Positions 39,694 to 49,256 of a stretch of DNA of 62,338 nt are shown piece after piece (position 1 is the first letter of the stretch; each line of letters starts with the position of its first letter). The translations under genes and the position numbers were made by a program. This DNA is from Mycolicibacterium chubuense (GTDB lineage Bacteria > Actinomycetota > Actinomycetes > Mycobacteriales > Mycobacteriaceae), in NCBI RefSeq assembly GCF_001044255.1, contig NZ_JYNX01000015.1, forward strand, positions 1 through 62,338. The letters run 5' to 3'. The notes beneath the pieces are model-generated. The model had not been told where the DNA came from. It saw only the letters and a list, made by a program, of their open reading frames with translations, and did not search any database.

Positions 39694-40980
39694 ATGGCCT
39701 TGCGGTGGCCGGATCCCGACGATGCGCGCGCGCATCGCGTGTGGCAGCGGGTGCTGGTGCCGATTGCCGCCGAGATGCGTGCGGGTGCCGACGAGATGTC
39801 CGCGCGAGCCGTCGCCCGGGTGCGCGCCGAGCTGCCCCAGTTGTTGCCCGATGAACAGATGGCGGTCGAGCACCTGGTCAGCACCGAGGCCAGTCTGCGC
39901 CAGTTGGCGCAGGTGATCGAGGCCGGCGCCGACCCGCGTCGGATAGAACTGCCGCCCTCCACGACCGCGATCGCCCGGGCGGCGGCACACTCACAGGTGG
40001 CGCTGACCGATCTGATGCGGATCTACCGGCTGGTCCAAGAGCTGGTGTGGCAGTGGATGTATGCGCGGATCGCCGCCGCCGAGCCCGAACCGGCGGATCT
40101 GGCGAAGGCGATCGAATTGGCCACCGGCTGGATCTTCGGCTATGTCGACGGGGCACTCGTGCGGGCCGAGGAGGCTTACGCGTCCGAACGAGAGGCATGG
40201 TTGCGGGGAGCGGCGGCGACCAGGTCGGCGGCCGTCGACGACATCGTCGCCGAGCGCGAGCGCGACGCGCATCGCGCGTCGATCCGGCTGCGCTACGACA
40301 TCAACCGGGCGCACCTCGGGCTGCTCGCCTGGGTCGATGACATGCCCGCGGAGGGTGACGCGCAGACGCTGCTCGGCGGCGTCGTCGCTGATGTGGCGTC
40401 CGCCGCTGGTGCGGACAGCAACGTTCTGCACCCGGTGAGCTCCTTGGCCGTGGCCGGATGGGTGAGCCGTCGCGAGCCGTTCACCACCGACGCGGTGGCG
40501 TCTGCCGGGACCGGCGTGCGGCCCGACGTGCGGTTGGCGTTCGGGGAACCGGGCACAGGGCTGACCGGATTCCGGCGGACCCATCACCAGGCCGGGCACG
40601 CCCGGCGGGTGGCAGCGCTGACCGGGCCGACCGGCGCTCGGGTCACGCACTACCGCGACGTGGCGGTAGCCGCACTGGCCAGCGCCGATACCGAGCACGC
40701 GGCGTCGTACGTCACCCGGGTGCTGGGACCGCTGGCCGCCTCGGACGAGGACACCGTCCGGGTGGCGAGCACGCTGGCGGTCTATCTGCAGGAGAACCGG
40801 AGCCGCACCCGGGCCGCGCGCCGGCTCATCGTGCACCCCAACACCGTGAGCTACCGGGTCAACCAAGCCGAGACGATCCTGGGACGCAGCATCGACATCG
40901 ACACCCTCGAGCTCTCCGTGGCACTGACGCTACTGCCCATGCTGCCGCGACTTGGACAGCCGCCCAGCAGCCGACTGTGA
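39694..40980 (+). CDS. PucR/CdaR-type transcriptional regulator
   Basis: A 428-residue regulator. The C-terminal 60 residues are the PucR helix-turn-helix: ASTLAVYLQENRSRTRAARR, LIVHPNTVSYRVNQAETILG and a final ELSVALTLLPML. The central part is the degenerate GGDEF-like domain usual in this family, and the N-terminal 150 residues are helical with unknown ligand. The cupin gene begins 118 bases downstream, and a 17-base element is shared by both promoters, so it likely controls itself and the cupin gene. Confidence 0.85.
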   Translation: MALRWPDPDDARAHRVWQRVLVPIAAEMRAGADEMSARAVARVRAELPQLLPDEQMAVEHLVSTEASLRQLAQVIEAGADPRRIELPPSTTAIARAAAHSQVALTDLMRIYRLVQELVWQWMYARIAAAEPEPADLAKAIELATGWIFGYVDGALVRAEEAYASEREAWLRGAAATRSAAVDDIVAERERDAHRASIRLRYDINRAHLGLLAWVDDMPAEGDAQTLLGGVVADVASAAGADSNVLHPVSSLAVAGWVSRREPFTTDAVASAGTGVRPDVRLAFGEPGTGLTGFRRTHHQAGHARRVAALTGPTGARVTHYRDVAVAALASADTEHAASYVTRVLGPLAASDEDTVRVASTLAVYLQENRSRTRAARRLIVHPNTVSYRVNQAETILGRSIDIDTLELSVALTLLPMLPRLGQPPSSRL

Positions 40981-40994
40981 CGAACTCACAATCG
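40978..40994. promoter_or_regulatory. Shared 17-base element before the cupin gene
   Basis: TGACGAACTCACAATCG overlaps the PucR stop codon. With flanking bases it contains a perfect TGTGA-N5-TCACA palindrome (40976-40990). It lies about 50 bases upstream of the cupin -10 candidate, an activator-like position. Confidence 0.5.
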
Positions 40995-41045
40995 CGGGCG
41001 GTGACGTTGTCGTTGCGGTCCGAGCGCCACGGTGGGCGGCTCTCC

Positions 41046-41051
41046 TAGCTT
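41046..41051 (+). promoter_or_regulatory. Candidate -10 box of the cupin gene
   Basis: TAGCTT about 48 bases before the ATG; an AAGGAG ribosome site follows before the start. Confidence 0.35.
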
Positions 41052-41098
41052 GAGACGTACGCCGCAGGTGCGGCAGCACATTCGATCAAGGAGAAGTC

Positions 41099-41566
41099 AT
41101 GCAGACTGCGCAGGAACTCGACGTCAACTTCATGGGCGGTGCCGACAACCCGTGGATTCCGTTCACGCCGCTCAGCGATCAGGTGTTCTTGAAGTACTGG
41201 AAGGTCGACCCGGTGCGCGGCGAGATCGTCGTCTCGATGCGTTTCGAGGACGGTCTGGTGCTGCCCGCGCACTATCACACCGGCATGGTCATCGGTCACA
41301 CCGTCAAGGGGGCCTGGCGCTACCAGGAGAACAACTGGGTCTCCCGCGCCGGCGACACCGTATACGAGGTGGCCGGATCGTCGCACACACCCGAGAGCCT
41401 CGACGACACCGAGGTGTTCTTCGTCCTCGTCGGCGAGCTGCTGTTCCTCGACGAGGACAAGAAGATCCTGTGGGCCGAGAACCACAAGACCTCCATCGAG
41501 CGCTACACCACCTTCTGCGAAGCCAACGGCATCGAGCCCCGAGACTTGTCCAGCTGGGACGCCTGA
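41099..41566 (+). CDS. Cupin, 2,4'-dihydroxyacetophenone dioxygenase-like
   Basis: A 155-residue single-domain cupin. Metal-ligand motif 1 reads LPAHYHTGMVIGHTVKGAW (about residues 56-74) and motif 2 AGDTVYEVAGSSHTPES. The layout follows the 2,4'-dihydroxyacetophenone dioxygenase family, which cleaves a C-C bond in an aromatic ketone side chain using iron. Most homologues are uncharacterised, so the reaction is tentative. It has its own ribosome site and follows the PucR-type regulator, its presumed controller. Confidence 0.75.
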   Translation: MQTAQELDVNFMGGADNPWIPFTPLSDQVFLKYWKVDPVRGEIVVSMRFEDGLVLPAHYHTGMVIGHTVKGAWRYQENNWVSRAGDTVYEVAGSSHTPESLDDTEVFFVLVGELLFLDEDKKILWAENHKTSIERYTTFCEANGIEPRDLSSWDA

Positions 41567-41596
41567 CGCGGTCTGCCTGATTTGACGGGTGTCAAG

Positions 41597-41602
41597 TAGA
41601 CT
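41597..41602 (+). promoter_or_regulatory. Candidate -10 box, leaderless DUF4334 gene
   Basis: TAGACT ends seven bases before the ATG at 41610. Confidence 0.4.
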
Positions 41603-41609
41603 TGCCGCC

Positions 41610-42167
41610 ATGTCCGTGCTGACCGATGTCCTGCCGACCGCCCCGACCACCACGGCCGACGCGCTGGCGTTGTTCGACTCGCTGCCCGCCGTCGAGACCG
41701 AGTTCATGCTCGGCACCTGGCACGGCGCCGAGCTGCCCACCGGCCACCCCCTCGACGGCATGCTCGAGGCGAGCGGCTGGTGGGGCAAGCAGTACACCGA
41801 CAGTGAGACCGTGCATCCGCTGCTGTTCCCGACCCGCGACGGCGCCGGACTCTGGCCACTCAACCCGCTGCCGGCGTTCGCCGGCCTCGGCATCGCGACG
41901 AAGATCCCGGCGCTCAAGCACCGCAACCTCTCCGGCGTCATCACCGCCCTGCGGCCCGTGCTGGCGGCGCGGGGGCCCAAGGCGCGGCTGCGCACGACGC
42001 GCTACCGCGGCGTGGACACCGCGACGATGATCTACGACCAGTTGCCCATCAACGACGTCTTCCGCCGTCTCGACGACGAATCGGTCCTGGGTGCGATGGA
42101 TCTGCGCGGCATCAGGGCGCCGTACTTCTTCGTGCTGCACCGCGATTCGTCACTGCGGCTGGTGTAG
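41610..42167 (+). CDS. GXWXG/DUF4334 domain protein
   Basis: A 185-residue protein. An N-terminal GXWXG domain ([19 protein letters not shown], residues 33-51, then SGWWGKQY) and a C-terminal DUF4334 domain ([20 protein letters not shown], then [16 protein letters not shown]) are recognisable. The fold may bind a hydrophobic ligand; no function is known. The start is favoured by the TANNNT element. The final 18 bases overlap the end of the convergent beta-lactamase remnant. Confidence 0.8.
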   Translation: MSVLTDVLPTAPTTTADALALFDSLPAVETEFMLGTWHGAELPTGHPLDGMLEASGWWGKQYTDSETVHPLLFPTRDGAGLWPLNPLPAFAGLGIATKIPALKHRNLSGVITALRPVLAARGPKARLRTTRYRGVDTATMIYDQLPINDVFRRLDDESVLGAMDLRGIRAPYFFVLHRDSSLRLV

Positions 42168-43059
42168 CTCGGCGACCACCACCGAGGCGACCTCGCCGAT
42201 CAGCTCGCGCATGTTCGGCGCCTCCGGATCATCGCCCACCGCGCGGGTCATGATCGACAGCAGCCACCGCTGCCCCTGCGGACCGTAGGCGATGCCGACG
42301 TCGTTGGTGGTGCCGTATCCCCCGCTGCCGGTCTTGTCGGCGGTGCTCCATCCGGCGGGGAGGCCGGCGCGCATGCTCGACGTCTCGTTGGCTCGCATCC
42401 ACGTGTCGAGTTGGCGCCGGTGCGCCCCATCGAGTGCGTCGCCGGCGAGCATGGGCCCGGAAGCCGGTGCCCAGCGCTCGCGGCGTGCTGGTGTCGCGGG
42501 GATCGCCGGGCACCGCCGAGTTCAGCGCGGTCTCCCACCGGTCCAGGCGAGACCGGTCATCGCCCACGCTGCGGGCGAACTCGGTGATCGCGGGCGGCCC
42601 ACCCAGCGTGCGCAGCAACAGATTCCCCGCGGCGTTGTCGCTCTGCTGCAGGGCCGCCCGGCACAGTTCGGCCAGCGTCATCGTGGTGCCCACCCGCGGT
42701 TCGGTCACCGGCGAGTGCGGCTGAATGTCGGTGCGCTCCACCGGCACCGTGTCGGTCAGGCTCAGCCGTCCCTGCTGCGCGCGCTGCAGGATCGCCGCCG
42801 ACGCGTACGCCTTGAACGTCGAGCACAGGGCGTAGGTGCCACCGTCGCCGACGGCGACCTCCCGGCCCGAATCGAGATCGACTGCGTAGAGCCCGATCTC
42901 AGCGTTGTGCCGGCGACGCAGCGCGTCGATGCGATCCGAGACCGGAGGCAATGGTTCGGCCGGATCCGACGACGACGTCGGGGTCTGCGGAGTTCCCGCA
43001 CACCCCGCGAGCGCCGCCAGCGAGAGCCCACCGAGCAGCAGAGTGCGCCGCGAGATCAT
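42150..43059 (-). pseudogene. Class A beta-lactamase lipoprotein, one-base frameshift
   Basis: The 5' part encodes [11 protein letters not shown]...LAGC, a Tat-like lipoprotein signal with lipobox, then the active-site CSTFK (Ser-x-x-Lys), QQSDNAAGN and the RWETALN motif with the general base Glu. After FRA the frame shifts at a GGG/CCC tract (42453-42458): one extra base moves the rest ([15 protein letters not shown]..., with [10 protein letters not shown], the Lys-Thr-Gly motif) into another frame, ending at 42150. All catalytic motifs survive across the break, so the decay is recent, or the base is a sequencing error. The ATG overlaps the pepR stop, so it is the last gene of pnp-pepR-bla. 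Confidence 0.8.
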
Positions 43060-44411
43060 CCGGCGATGGTCTGCAGGGGTCGCGGTAGTGACCGCCGGCC
43101 CCGCACCGGACCCAGTACGGCTGCCCCAAATGGGCGCGCAAGCAGTTGGCGCGCAACGGCATTGACATCGTCGAGGGTGACCTCGTCGATGCGGGCCAGG
43201 GTCTCGGCGATGGTGCGGTGCTGTCCGTAGTTCAGCTCACTGCGGCCCAGCCGATTCATCCGGGACGCGGAGTCCTCCAGGCCCAGTACCAGACCGCCAC
43301 GCAGCGAGCCCTTGGCGATCCGGCATTCCTCGTCGGTGATGCCGTCGCGCGCCACCTCGGCCAGCACGTCGGTGGTCACGCGGACCACCTCGTCGAAACG
43401 CTCCGGCAGGCACCCCGCATAGATCGACAGCGCACCGCTGTCGGCGAAGGTGTCCACCGTCGAGTACACCGAGTACGCCAGACCGCGCGTCTCCCGGATC
43501 TGTTGGAACAGACGCGAACTCAGCCCACCGCCGAGTGCGGTGTTGAGCACCGACAGCGCCCAGCGCTCCTCCCAGTGCCGACCCGGGGTCCGCACCCCCA
43601 GCGACAAGTGGGTCTGCTCGGCGTCCCGTTTCACCAGCTGCAGCGTCGGACGTCCCGGCACCCGGCCGGCACCCTTGCGCGGTGGCACCGGCGAGCGGCC
43701 ACGCACCAGGCGGGGGCCGAAGTGCTCGCGCACCAGCGCGACGACCTCGCGATGGTCGATGTTGCCCGCCACCGCCACCACCATCCGATCGGGGGTGTAG
43801 CGACGCAGGTGGAACGAGTGCAGCTGGGTGCGCGTCATCGCCGAGATGGAGTCGACGCTGCCGATCACCGGCCGGCCCACCGGATGGTCGCCGAACATCG
43901 CCGAGAGGAACACGTCGCCCAGAGTGTCCTCAGGGTCGTCGTCGCGCATCGCGATCTCCTCGAGCACGACGTCGCGCTCGATCTCGACGTCGTCGGCGAA
44001 GCACTGGCCCCGCAGCACCACGTCGGCCACCAGATCCACGGCGAGCGCCAGATCCGAGTCCAGCACGTGCGCGTAGTAGCACGTGTGTTCCCGCGAGGTG
44101 AACGCGTTCAGCTCGCCGCCGACGGCGTCGACCGCCTGGGCGATCTGCACCGCCGTGCGGGTCGGCGTCGCCTTGAACAGCAGGTGCTCGAGGAAGTGCG
44201 CGGCGCCGGCCACGCTGCGGCCCTCGTCGCGGGACCCGACGTTGACCCACACCCCGACCGACGCCGAGTGCACGTGCGGGATGTGCTCGGTGACCACGCG
44301 CAGGCCACCGGGCAGATCCGTACGGCGGATCGCCGTGGACTTGTCGACCGTCCCGCCGCCACCGCGCACCCGGCGCAGCGCCGCCGCGTCAGCTGCTGGC
44401 GGTCGCGGCAT
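43056..44411 (-). CDS. pepR: M16-family zinc protease PepR
   Basis: A 451-residue peptidase. The inverted zinc motif HFLEH (HxxEH) sits in [15 protein letters not shown] near residue 80, with the downstream Glu in [15 protein letters not shown]. The second M16 domain carries [17 protein letters not shown]. The start MPRPPAAD overlaps the pnp end by 23 bases and matches the M. tuberculosis PepR start (MPRRSPAD, from memory). It probably degrades peptides in the cytoplasm. It is translated with pnp and followed by the beta-lactamase remnant. Confidence 0.94.
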   Translation of the reverse strand: MPRPPAADAAALRRVRGGGGTVDKSTAIRRTDLPGGLRVVTEHIPHVHSASVGVWVNVGSRDEGRSVAGAAHFLEHLLFKATPTRTAVQIAQAVDAVGGELNAFTSREHTCYYAHVLDSDLALAVDLVADVVLRGQCFADDVEIERDVVLEEIAMRDDDPEDTLGDVFLSAMFGDHPVGRPVIGSVDSISAMTRTQLHSFHLRRYTPDRMVVAVAGNIDHREVVALVREHFGPRLVRGRSPVPPRKGAGRVPGRPTLQLVKRDAEQTHLSLGVRTPGRHWEERWALSVLNTALGGGLSSRLFQQIRETRGLAYSVYSTVDTFADSGALSIYAGCLPERFDEVVRVTTDVLAEVARDGITDEECRIAKGSLRGGLVLGLEDSASRMNRLGRSELNYGQHRTIAETLARIDEVTLDDVNAVARQLLARPFGAAVLGPVRGRRSLPRPLQTIAG

Positions 44412-46680
44412 CAGCGGGTGCGGGTGCCTCTGTACCGGCTGCTTCGGTGGTCTTGTCCTCGCTGTCCTCAGCGACCAGGACCAGCGAGATCTTGCCGCGG
44501 TTGTCGATGTCGGCGATCTCCACGCGGAGCTTGTCACCGACCTTGACCACGTCCTCGACCTTGTTGATCCGCTTGCCGCGGCCCAGCTTGCTGATGTGCA
44601 CCAGACCGTCACGACCCGGCAGCAGCGACACGAAGGCGCCGAAATCCGTGGTCTTGACCACGGTTCCGAGGAACCGCTCGCCGATCTTGGGCAGCTGCGG
44701 GTTGGCGATCGCGTTGATCTTGTCGATCGCCGCCTGGGCCGCCTCGCCGTTGGACGCGCCGACGAACACCGTGCCGTCGTCCTCGATCGAGATCGAGGCA
44801 CCGGTCTCCTCGGTGATCGAGTTGATCATCTTGCCCTTGGGCCCGATGACCTCACCGATCTTGTCGACCGGAACCTTGATCGTGGTGATCCGCGGCGCGT
44901 ACGGGCTCATCTCGTCGGGCTCGTCGATGGCCTCGGCCATCACCTCGAGAATGGTGATCCGGGCGTCCTTGGCCTGCGCCAGCGCACCGGCCAGGACCTG
45001 GGACGGAATGCCGTCGAGCTTGGTGTCGAGCTGCAGTGCGGTGACGAAGTCCTTGGTGCCCGCGCACTTGAAGTCCATGTCGCCGAACGCGTCCTCGGCA
45101 CCGAGGATGTCGGTCAGCGTCACGAAGCGGCGCTCCAGGGTTTTGGTGCCATCCACCGCTTCAACTTCAATGTCGTCGGACACCAGGCCCATCGCGATGC
45201 CCGCGACCGGAGCCTTCAGCGGCACACCGGCGTTGAGCAGCGACAGCGTCGAGGCACACACCGAGCCCATCGACGTCGAGCCGTTGGAGCCCAGCGCCTC
45301 GGACACCTGGCGGATCGCGTAGGGGAACTCCTCCACGCTGGGCAGCACCGGCACCAGCGCCCGCTCGGCGAGCGCGCCGTGGCCGATCTCGCGACGCTTG
45401 GGCGAACCGACGCGACCGGTCTCACCGGTCGAGTACGGCGGGAAGTTGTAGTGGTGCATGTAGCGCTTGGAGGTCTCCGGCCCGAGCGAGTCGATCTGCT
45501 GGGCCATCTTGACCATGTCGAGTGTGGTGACACCCATGATCTGGGTCTCGCCACGCTCGAACAGCGCGCTGCCGTGCGCCCGCGGGATCACGGCCACCTC
45601 AGCGGACAGCGCCCGGATGTCGGTGACGCCGCGGCCGTCGATGCGGAAGTGATCGGTCAGGATGCGTTGGCGCACAAGCTTCTTGGTCAGCGACCGGAAC
45701 GCGGCGCCGATCTCCTTCTCCCGGCCGGCGTACTGCTCGGCGAGCCGGCCCAGCACCTCGACCTTGATTTCGTCGGTGCGGTCGTTGCGCTCGTTCTTGC
45801 CGGCGATCGTCAGCGCCTCGCTCAGCGCGTCGGTGGCCACCGACGCCACGGAGTAGTAGACGTCCTCGCCGTACTCGGGGAACAGCGGGTAGTCGGCGGT
45901 CTCCTTGCCGGCCGCACCGGCCAGCTCGGCCTGCGCGTCGCACAGCACCGCGATGAACGGCTTGGCGGCTTCCAGGCCCTCGGCGACCACGGTTTCGGTC
46001 GGTGCACCCGCACCGCCGGCGACCAGCTCGATGACGTTCTCGGTGGCCTCGGCCTCGACCATCATGATCGCGACATCATTGGGGTCATCCCCGACCTTGC
46101 GGCCCGCGACGACCATGTCGAAGACGGCCTTCTCGAGCTGCTCGACGGTCGGGAACGCCACCCACTGGCCCTCGATCAGCGCGACGCGCACGCCGCCGAC
46201 CGGACCCGAGAACGGCAGCCCGGAGATCTGCGTCGACGCCGAGGCGGCGTTGATCGCGAGCACGTCGTACAGGTCCTTGGGATCCAGGCTGAGCACGGTC
46301 ACGACGACCTGGATCTCGTTGCGCAGGCCGCTGACGAACGACGGCCGCAGCGGCCGGTCGATCAGCCGGCAGGTCAGGATCGCGTCGGTGGACGGACGGC
46401 CCTCACGGCGGAAGAACGAGCCGGGGATCCGGCCCGCGGCGTACATCCGCTCCTCGACGTCGATGGTCAACGGGAAGAAGTCGAAGTGTTCCTTGGGCGC
46501 CTTGCTGGCGGTGGTGGCGCTCAGCAGCATGGTCTCGTCGTCGAGATAGGCGACGACGGCGCCGGCGGCCTGCTGGGCCAGCCGGCCGGTCTCGAAGCGG
46601 ATGGTGCGGGTGCCGAAGCTCCCGTTGTCGATCACGGCGGTGGATTCGAACACGCCGTCTTCAATTTCAACTACAGACAT
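44389..46680 (-). CDS. pnp: Polynucleotide phosphorylase / guanosine pentaphosphate synthase
   Basis: A 763-residue 3'-5' phosphorolytic exoribonuclease (also called GpsI). Two RNase PH domains (residues 1-220 and 340-560), the catalytic signatures [15 protein letters not shown] and [23 protein letters not shown], a KH domain ([15 protein letters not shown] region) and an S1 domain ([23 protein letters not shown]) ending in an acidic/Ala tail. Partner of RNase J in RNA turnover. A strong hairpin lies about 95-118 bases upstream in its probable leader. Confidence 0.97.
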   Translation of the reverse strand: MSVVEIEDGVFESTAVIDNGSFGTRTIRFETGRLAQQAAGAVVAYLDDETMLLSATTASKAPKEHFDFFPLTIDVEERMYAAGRIPGSFFRREGRPSTDAILTCRLIDRPLRPSFVSGLRNEIQVVVTVLSLDPKDLYDVLAINAASASTQISGLPFSGPVGGVRVALIEGQWVAFPTVEQLEKAVFDMVVAGRKVGDDPNDVAIMMVEAEATENVIELVAGGAGAPTETVVAEGLEAAKPFIAVLCDAQAELAGAAGKETADYPLFPEYGEDVYYSVASVATDALSEALTIAGKNERNDRTDEIKVEVLGRLAEQYAGREKEIGAAFRSLTKKLVRQRILTDHFRIDGRGVTDIRALSAEVAVIPRAHGSALFERGETQIMGVTTLDMVKMAQQIDSLGPETSKRYMHHYNFPPYSTGETGRVGSPKRREIGHGALAERALVPVLPSVEEFPYAIRQVSEALGSNGSTSMGSVCASTLSLLNAGVPLKAPVAGIAMGLVSDDIEVEAVDGTKTLERRFVTLTDILGAEDAFGDMDFKCAGTKDFVTALQLDTKLDGIPSQVLAGALAQAKDARITILEVMAEAIDEPDEMSPYAPRITTIKVPVDKIGEVIGPKGKMINSITEETGASISIEDDGTVFVGASNGEAAQAAIDKINAIANPQLPKIGERFLGTVVKTTDFGAFVSLLPGRDGLVHISKLGRGKRINKVEDVVKVGDKLRVEIADIDNRGKISLVLVAEDSEDKTTEAAGTEAPAPADAATASS

Positions 46681-46774
46681 AGACGTCCGTACGGCCTCTC
46701 TGGCTCAATCAGCTGTTTCGCGTCGTCACAGCGTGCAAACCCCGGGCCTGATGCGGCGACGGCCATCAGTCGAA

Positions 46775-46798
46775 GCTGCCGGCTTTCGTTCCGGCAGC
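46775..46798. other. Perfect 8-bp hairpin in the pnp leader
   Basis: GCTGCCGG and CCGGCAGC pair perfectly around an 8-base loop, 95 bases upstream of pnp. No gene lies in the surrounding 279 bases (46681-46959). It may be a terminator for the upstream methyltransferase or a leader stem-loop of pnp. Confidence 0.55.
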
Positions 46799-46959
46799 CA
46801 CTACCGAAGACCGCGCGATCAAGCGGGTCGGCGATATGACGCGCGGGAACGGCTCTCGCGGGTCTGCGATGACCGCACCCAAGTGCCCGGCGGACCGAAA
46901 CGGCAGCCGAACCAGGCCATCGTACTCTGCGGCCGCTCCCCGACGGAAAACGCCCGGGC

Positions 46960-47775
46960 TCAGCTCCGCCGGCCCCAGCCTCCCACGATCGTCGGCGTGG
47001 TCCAGACAGCGCCGGCTGCGCTGACCGCCTCGCCGAGGCGTTGTTCGAGGGTGTCGAGGTCCAGCTCGCGCTCGGTGGCGACACCGGAGGCCACGATGGC
47101 GTCGCGGAGCGCACGGACCACCCCGACGACGTAGCCCGCCGCCTGCCGGTCCCTCGGCGGCCAGTACATCTGCAACCCCAGGGTGCCGACGTCGGCGAAG
47201 CCGGCCTCGTCGAAGAGGACGGGGAACCGCATCCCGACGCTCGGATCCGCCTGCGCGTGCCGGAATCCGGCCTCCAGCCATGCGCCGACGCGGGTGAACA
47301 GCTCCACCTCCGGACGGGCCCGCACGCCGCTCATGTCGTAGTCGACGGCGACGAAGACGCCGCCGGGTCGCAGATTGCGCCGATGATGGGCCAGCACGTC
47401 GACCGCATCCGGCAGGTGCATCAGCAGCAGCCGGCAGACCACCACGTCGAACGGCTCGTCGGCGACGAAGGTTCTGGCGTCACCCTCACTGAACGCGACG
47501 TTCGACAGCCCCAGGGCGTCGCGGCGTCGCTCGGCGACCTCGAGCTGGGCGGGATCGCGCTCGAGACCGACGACATGGCCGTCGGGCCCGACGATGTCGG
47601 CAACCAGGAACGACACGTCACCGGGACCGCTGCCGAGGTCGAGCACACGCATGCCCGGTGCGATACCGCCGCGCCGGAACAGCACCGCGGTCGGTTCGGC
47701 GATGATCGCGGCCTGCGCCTGCAGTCGTTGAATCTCGTCGTCGTCGCTACCCAGCGCGTACTCGGGTGTCGTCAT
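46960..47775 (-). CDS. SAM-dependent methyltransferase
   Basis: A 271-residue class I methyltransferase. The SAM site is VLDLGSGPGDVSFLVADIVG near residues 44-63, followed by VVGLERDPAQL, GDARTF and VVCRLLLMHLPD. LRPGGVFVAVDYDM marks the later strand. The substrate is unknown. It lies 30 bases after rpsO on the same strand, but a TACCGT hexamer six bases before its ATG suggests its own leaderless start. Confidence 0.85.
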   Translation of the reverse strand: MTTPEYALGSDDDEIQRLQAQAAIIAEPTAVLFRRGGIAPGMRVLDLGSGPGDVSFLVADIVGPDGHVVGLERDPAQLEVAERRRDALGLSNVAFSEGDARTFVADEPFDVVVCRLLLMHLPDAVDVLAHHRRNLRPGGVFVAVDYDMSGVRARPEVELFTRVGAWLEAGFRHAQADPSVGMRFPVLFDEAGFADVGTLGLQMYWPPRDRQAAGYVVGVVRALRDAIVASGVATERELDLDTLEQRLGEAVSAAGAVWTTPTIVGGWGRRS

Positions 47776-47781
47776 GCTGCG

Positions 47782-47787
47782 ACGGTA
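47782..47787 (-). promoter_or_regulatory. Candidate -10 box, leaderless methyltransferase
   Basis: TACCGT on the minus strand, six bases before the ATG. Confidence 0.4.
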
Positions 47788-47805
47788 GCCCCGCGCCGGG
47801 GAACG

Positions 47806-48075
47806 TCAGCGGCGCAGGCCGAGGCGCTCGATCAGCGAGCGGTAGCGCGCGACGTCGACCTGGGCGACGTACTTGAGCAGCCGGCGGCGACGGCCGACCA
47901 GCAGCAGCAGACCACGACGCGAGTGGTGGTCGTGCTTGTGCACCTTGAGGTGCTCGGTGAGATCGGAGATCCGCTTGGTGAGCAGCGCGACCTGAGCCTC
48001 CGGGGAGCCGGTGTCGGTGTCGTGCAGGCCGTACTGGCCCAGGATTTCCTTCTTCTGTTCGGCAGTGAGCGCCAC
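47806..48075 (-). CDS. rpsO: 30S ribosomal protein S15
   Basis: An 89-residue S15, binding the central three-way junction of 16S rRNA early in 30S assembly. Signature parts are [22 protein letters not shown], the [20 protein letters not shown] segment and [16 protein letters not shown] ribosome site six bases before the ATG. Its 122-base leader has a long-range inverted repeat whose arm abuts that site, suggesting S15 feedback control. Confidence 0.97.
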   Translation of the reverse strand: MALTAEQKKEILGQYGLHDTDTGSPEAQVALLTKRISDLTEHLKVHKHDHHSRRGLLLLVGRRRRLLKYVAQVDVARYRSLIERLGLRR

Positions 48076-48088
48076 GAAACAACTCCAT

Positions 48089-48193
48089 CGATTCGGTCCG
48101 CGAGGGGAACGTCAGAGGCGCAGCCACCGCGAACTGCAGCACACGCCCGGTCGAGGTGGGAGTTTAGCAGCGGCGACCGGCAGGACCGAATCG
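48089..48193 (-). promoter_or_regulatory. Structured rpsO leader, candidate S15 autoregulatory element
   Basis: Arms CGATTCGGTCC (48089-48099) and GGACCGAATCG (48183-48193) pair perfectly over 11 bases, closing an 83-base loop. Inside, CCGGTCG (48147-48153) pairs with CGACCGG (48174-48180). A weaker GCAG/CTGC pair (48120-48137) could complete a three-way junction. In the mRNA the 3' arm ends two bases before the GGAG ribosome site. Confidence 0.55.
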
Positions 48194-48197
48194 CGAG

Positions 48198-49172
48198 CTA
48201 GCGGGCCGAGAGGATGGTGCGGGCCCGTTCGGTGTCGGCGCTCATCGCCGTCACCAGCTCGTCCACCGACCCGAACTTCTCCTGGCCCCGCAGCCGGGCG
48301 ACGAAGTCGACGGCGACGTGCTGGCCGTACAGATCGGCAGTGGTGTCCAGGACGAACGCCTCCACGGTCCGGGTGCGGCCGGAGAACGTCGGGTTGGTCC
48401 CGACGGACACCGCCGCCTGGTAGCGCTCCCCCGGCGTGACGGTGCCGACCACCGGACCGTGTCCGAGCACAGTGAACCAGGCGGCGTAGACGCCGTCGGC
48501 GGGGATGGCCGAGTACATCGGCGGGGCGACGTTGGCGGTCGGGAAGCCGAGCACCCGGCCCCGGCCGTCACCGCGGACCACGACGCCTTCCACCCGGTGC
48601 GGGCGGCCCAGCGCCTCGGCGGCGGCCACCATGTCACCGGCGTCCACGCACGACCGGATGTAGGTCGACGAGAACGTCACGGTCTCGTCGCGATGATGTT
48701 CGGCGACCAGGTTCACCGAGTCGACAGCGAACCCGAAGCGCTCCCCGGCCTTGCGCAGCAACTCGACGTTGCCCGCCGCCTTCTTGCCGAACGTGAAGTT
48801 CTCGCCGACCACCACCTCGACCACGTGGAGGCGCTCGACCAGCAGTTCATGGATGTAGCGCTCGGGCGTGAGCTTCATGAAGTCAGCGGTGAACGGCACG
48901 ACCAGGAAGACGTCGACGCCCATCTCCTCGACCAGCTCGGCGCGCCGCGTCAGCGTCGTGAGCTGGGCGGGATGGCTGCCCGGGAAGACCACCTCCATCG
49001 GATGAGGATCGAAGGTCATCAGCACCGTCGGCACGCCACGGGAACGGCCGGCCTTCACGGCACGGCCGATCAACTCCTGGTGTCCGCGGTGCACCCCGTC
49101 GAACACACCGATGGTGACGACGCATCGGCCCCAGTCGGTGGGGATGTCGTCCTGACCCCGCCAGCGCTGCAC
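48198..49172 (-). CDS. ribF: Bifunctional riboflavin kinase / FAD synthetase
   Basis: A 324-residue enzyme converting riboflavin to FMN and then FAD. The N-terminal FAD synthetase half has VTIGVFDGVHRGHQELIGRA near residue 20 and SSTYIRSCVDAGD. The C-terminal riboflavin kinase has GRVLGFPTANV near 205 and VEAFVLDT. FAD and FMN serve ThyX and the flavodoxin-like protein. GTG start; a TAGGCT element ends six bases before it. Confidence 0.96.
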   Translation of the reverse strand: MQRWRGQDDIPTDWGRCVVTIGVFDGVHRGHQELIGRAVKAGRSRGVPTVLMTFDPHPMEVVFPGSHPAQLTTLTRRAELVEEMGVDVFLVVPFTADFMKLTPERYIHELLVERLHVVEVVVGENFTFGKKAAGNVELLRKAGERFGFAVDSVNLVAEHHRDETVTFSSTYIRSCVDAGDMVAAAEALGRPHRVEGVVVRGDGRGRVLGFPTANVAPPMYSAIPADGVYAAWFTVLGHGPVVGTVTPGERYQAAVSVGTNPTFSGRTRTVEAFVLDTTADLYGQHVAVDFVARLRGQEKFGSVDELVTAMSADTERARTILSAR

Positions 49173-49178
49173 GCCGTC

Positions 49179-49184
49179 AGCCTA
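49179..49184 (-). promoter_or_regulatory. Candidate -10 box, leaderless ribF
   Basis: TAGGCT on the minus strand, six bases before the ribF GTG. Confidence 0.45.
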
Positions 49185-49244
49185 CGGCGTGCGGGCAACC
49201 CTGGCCTACAGCAGCGGCGAAGCGACATCCACGGATCAGGTGAT

Positions 49245-49256
49245 GTTTGCCTAAAC
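49245..49256. promoter_or_regulatory. Candidate metal-regulator operator before sirR
   Basis: GTTTGCCTAAAC has matching GTTT/AAAC ends and overlaps the TAAACT -10 element of sirR. It is a possible autoregulatory DtxR/MntR-type half-site pair; inferred only. Confidence 0.4.

Noticed and set aside
42450-42460. Programmed frameshift in the beta-lactamase
   Set aside because: No slippery heptamer with downstream structure is evident, and no class A enzyme is known to need one; decay or error is simpler.
44083-46839. A 918-codon open frame on the plus strand opposite pnp
   Set aside because: It mirrors the codon pattern of pnp in a GC-rich genome, has low-complexity Arg/Asp/His-rich sequence and no recognisable domain.
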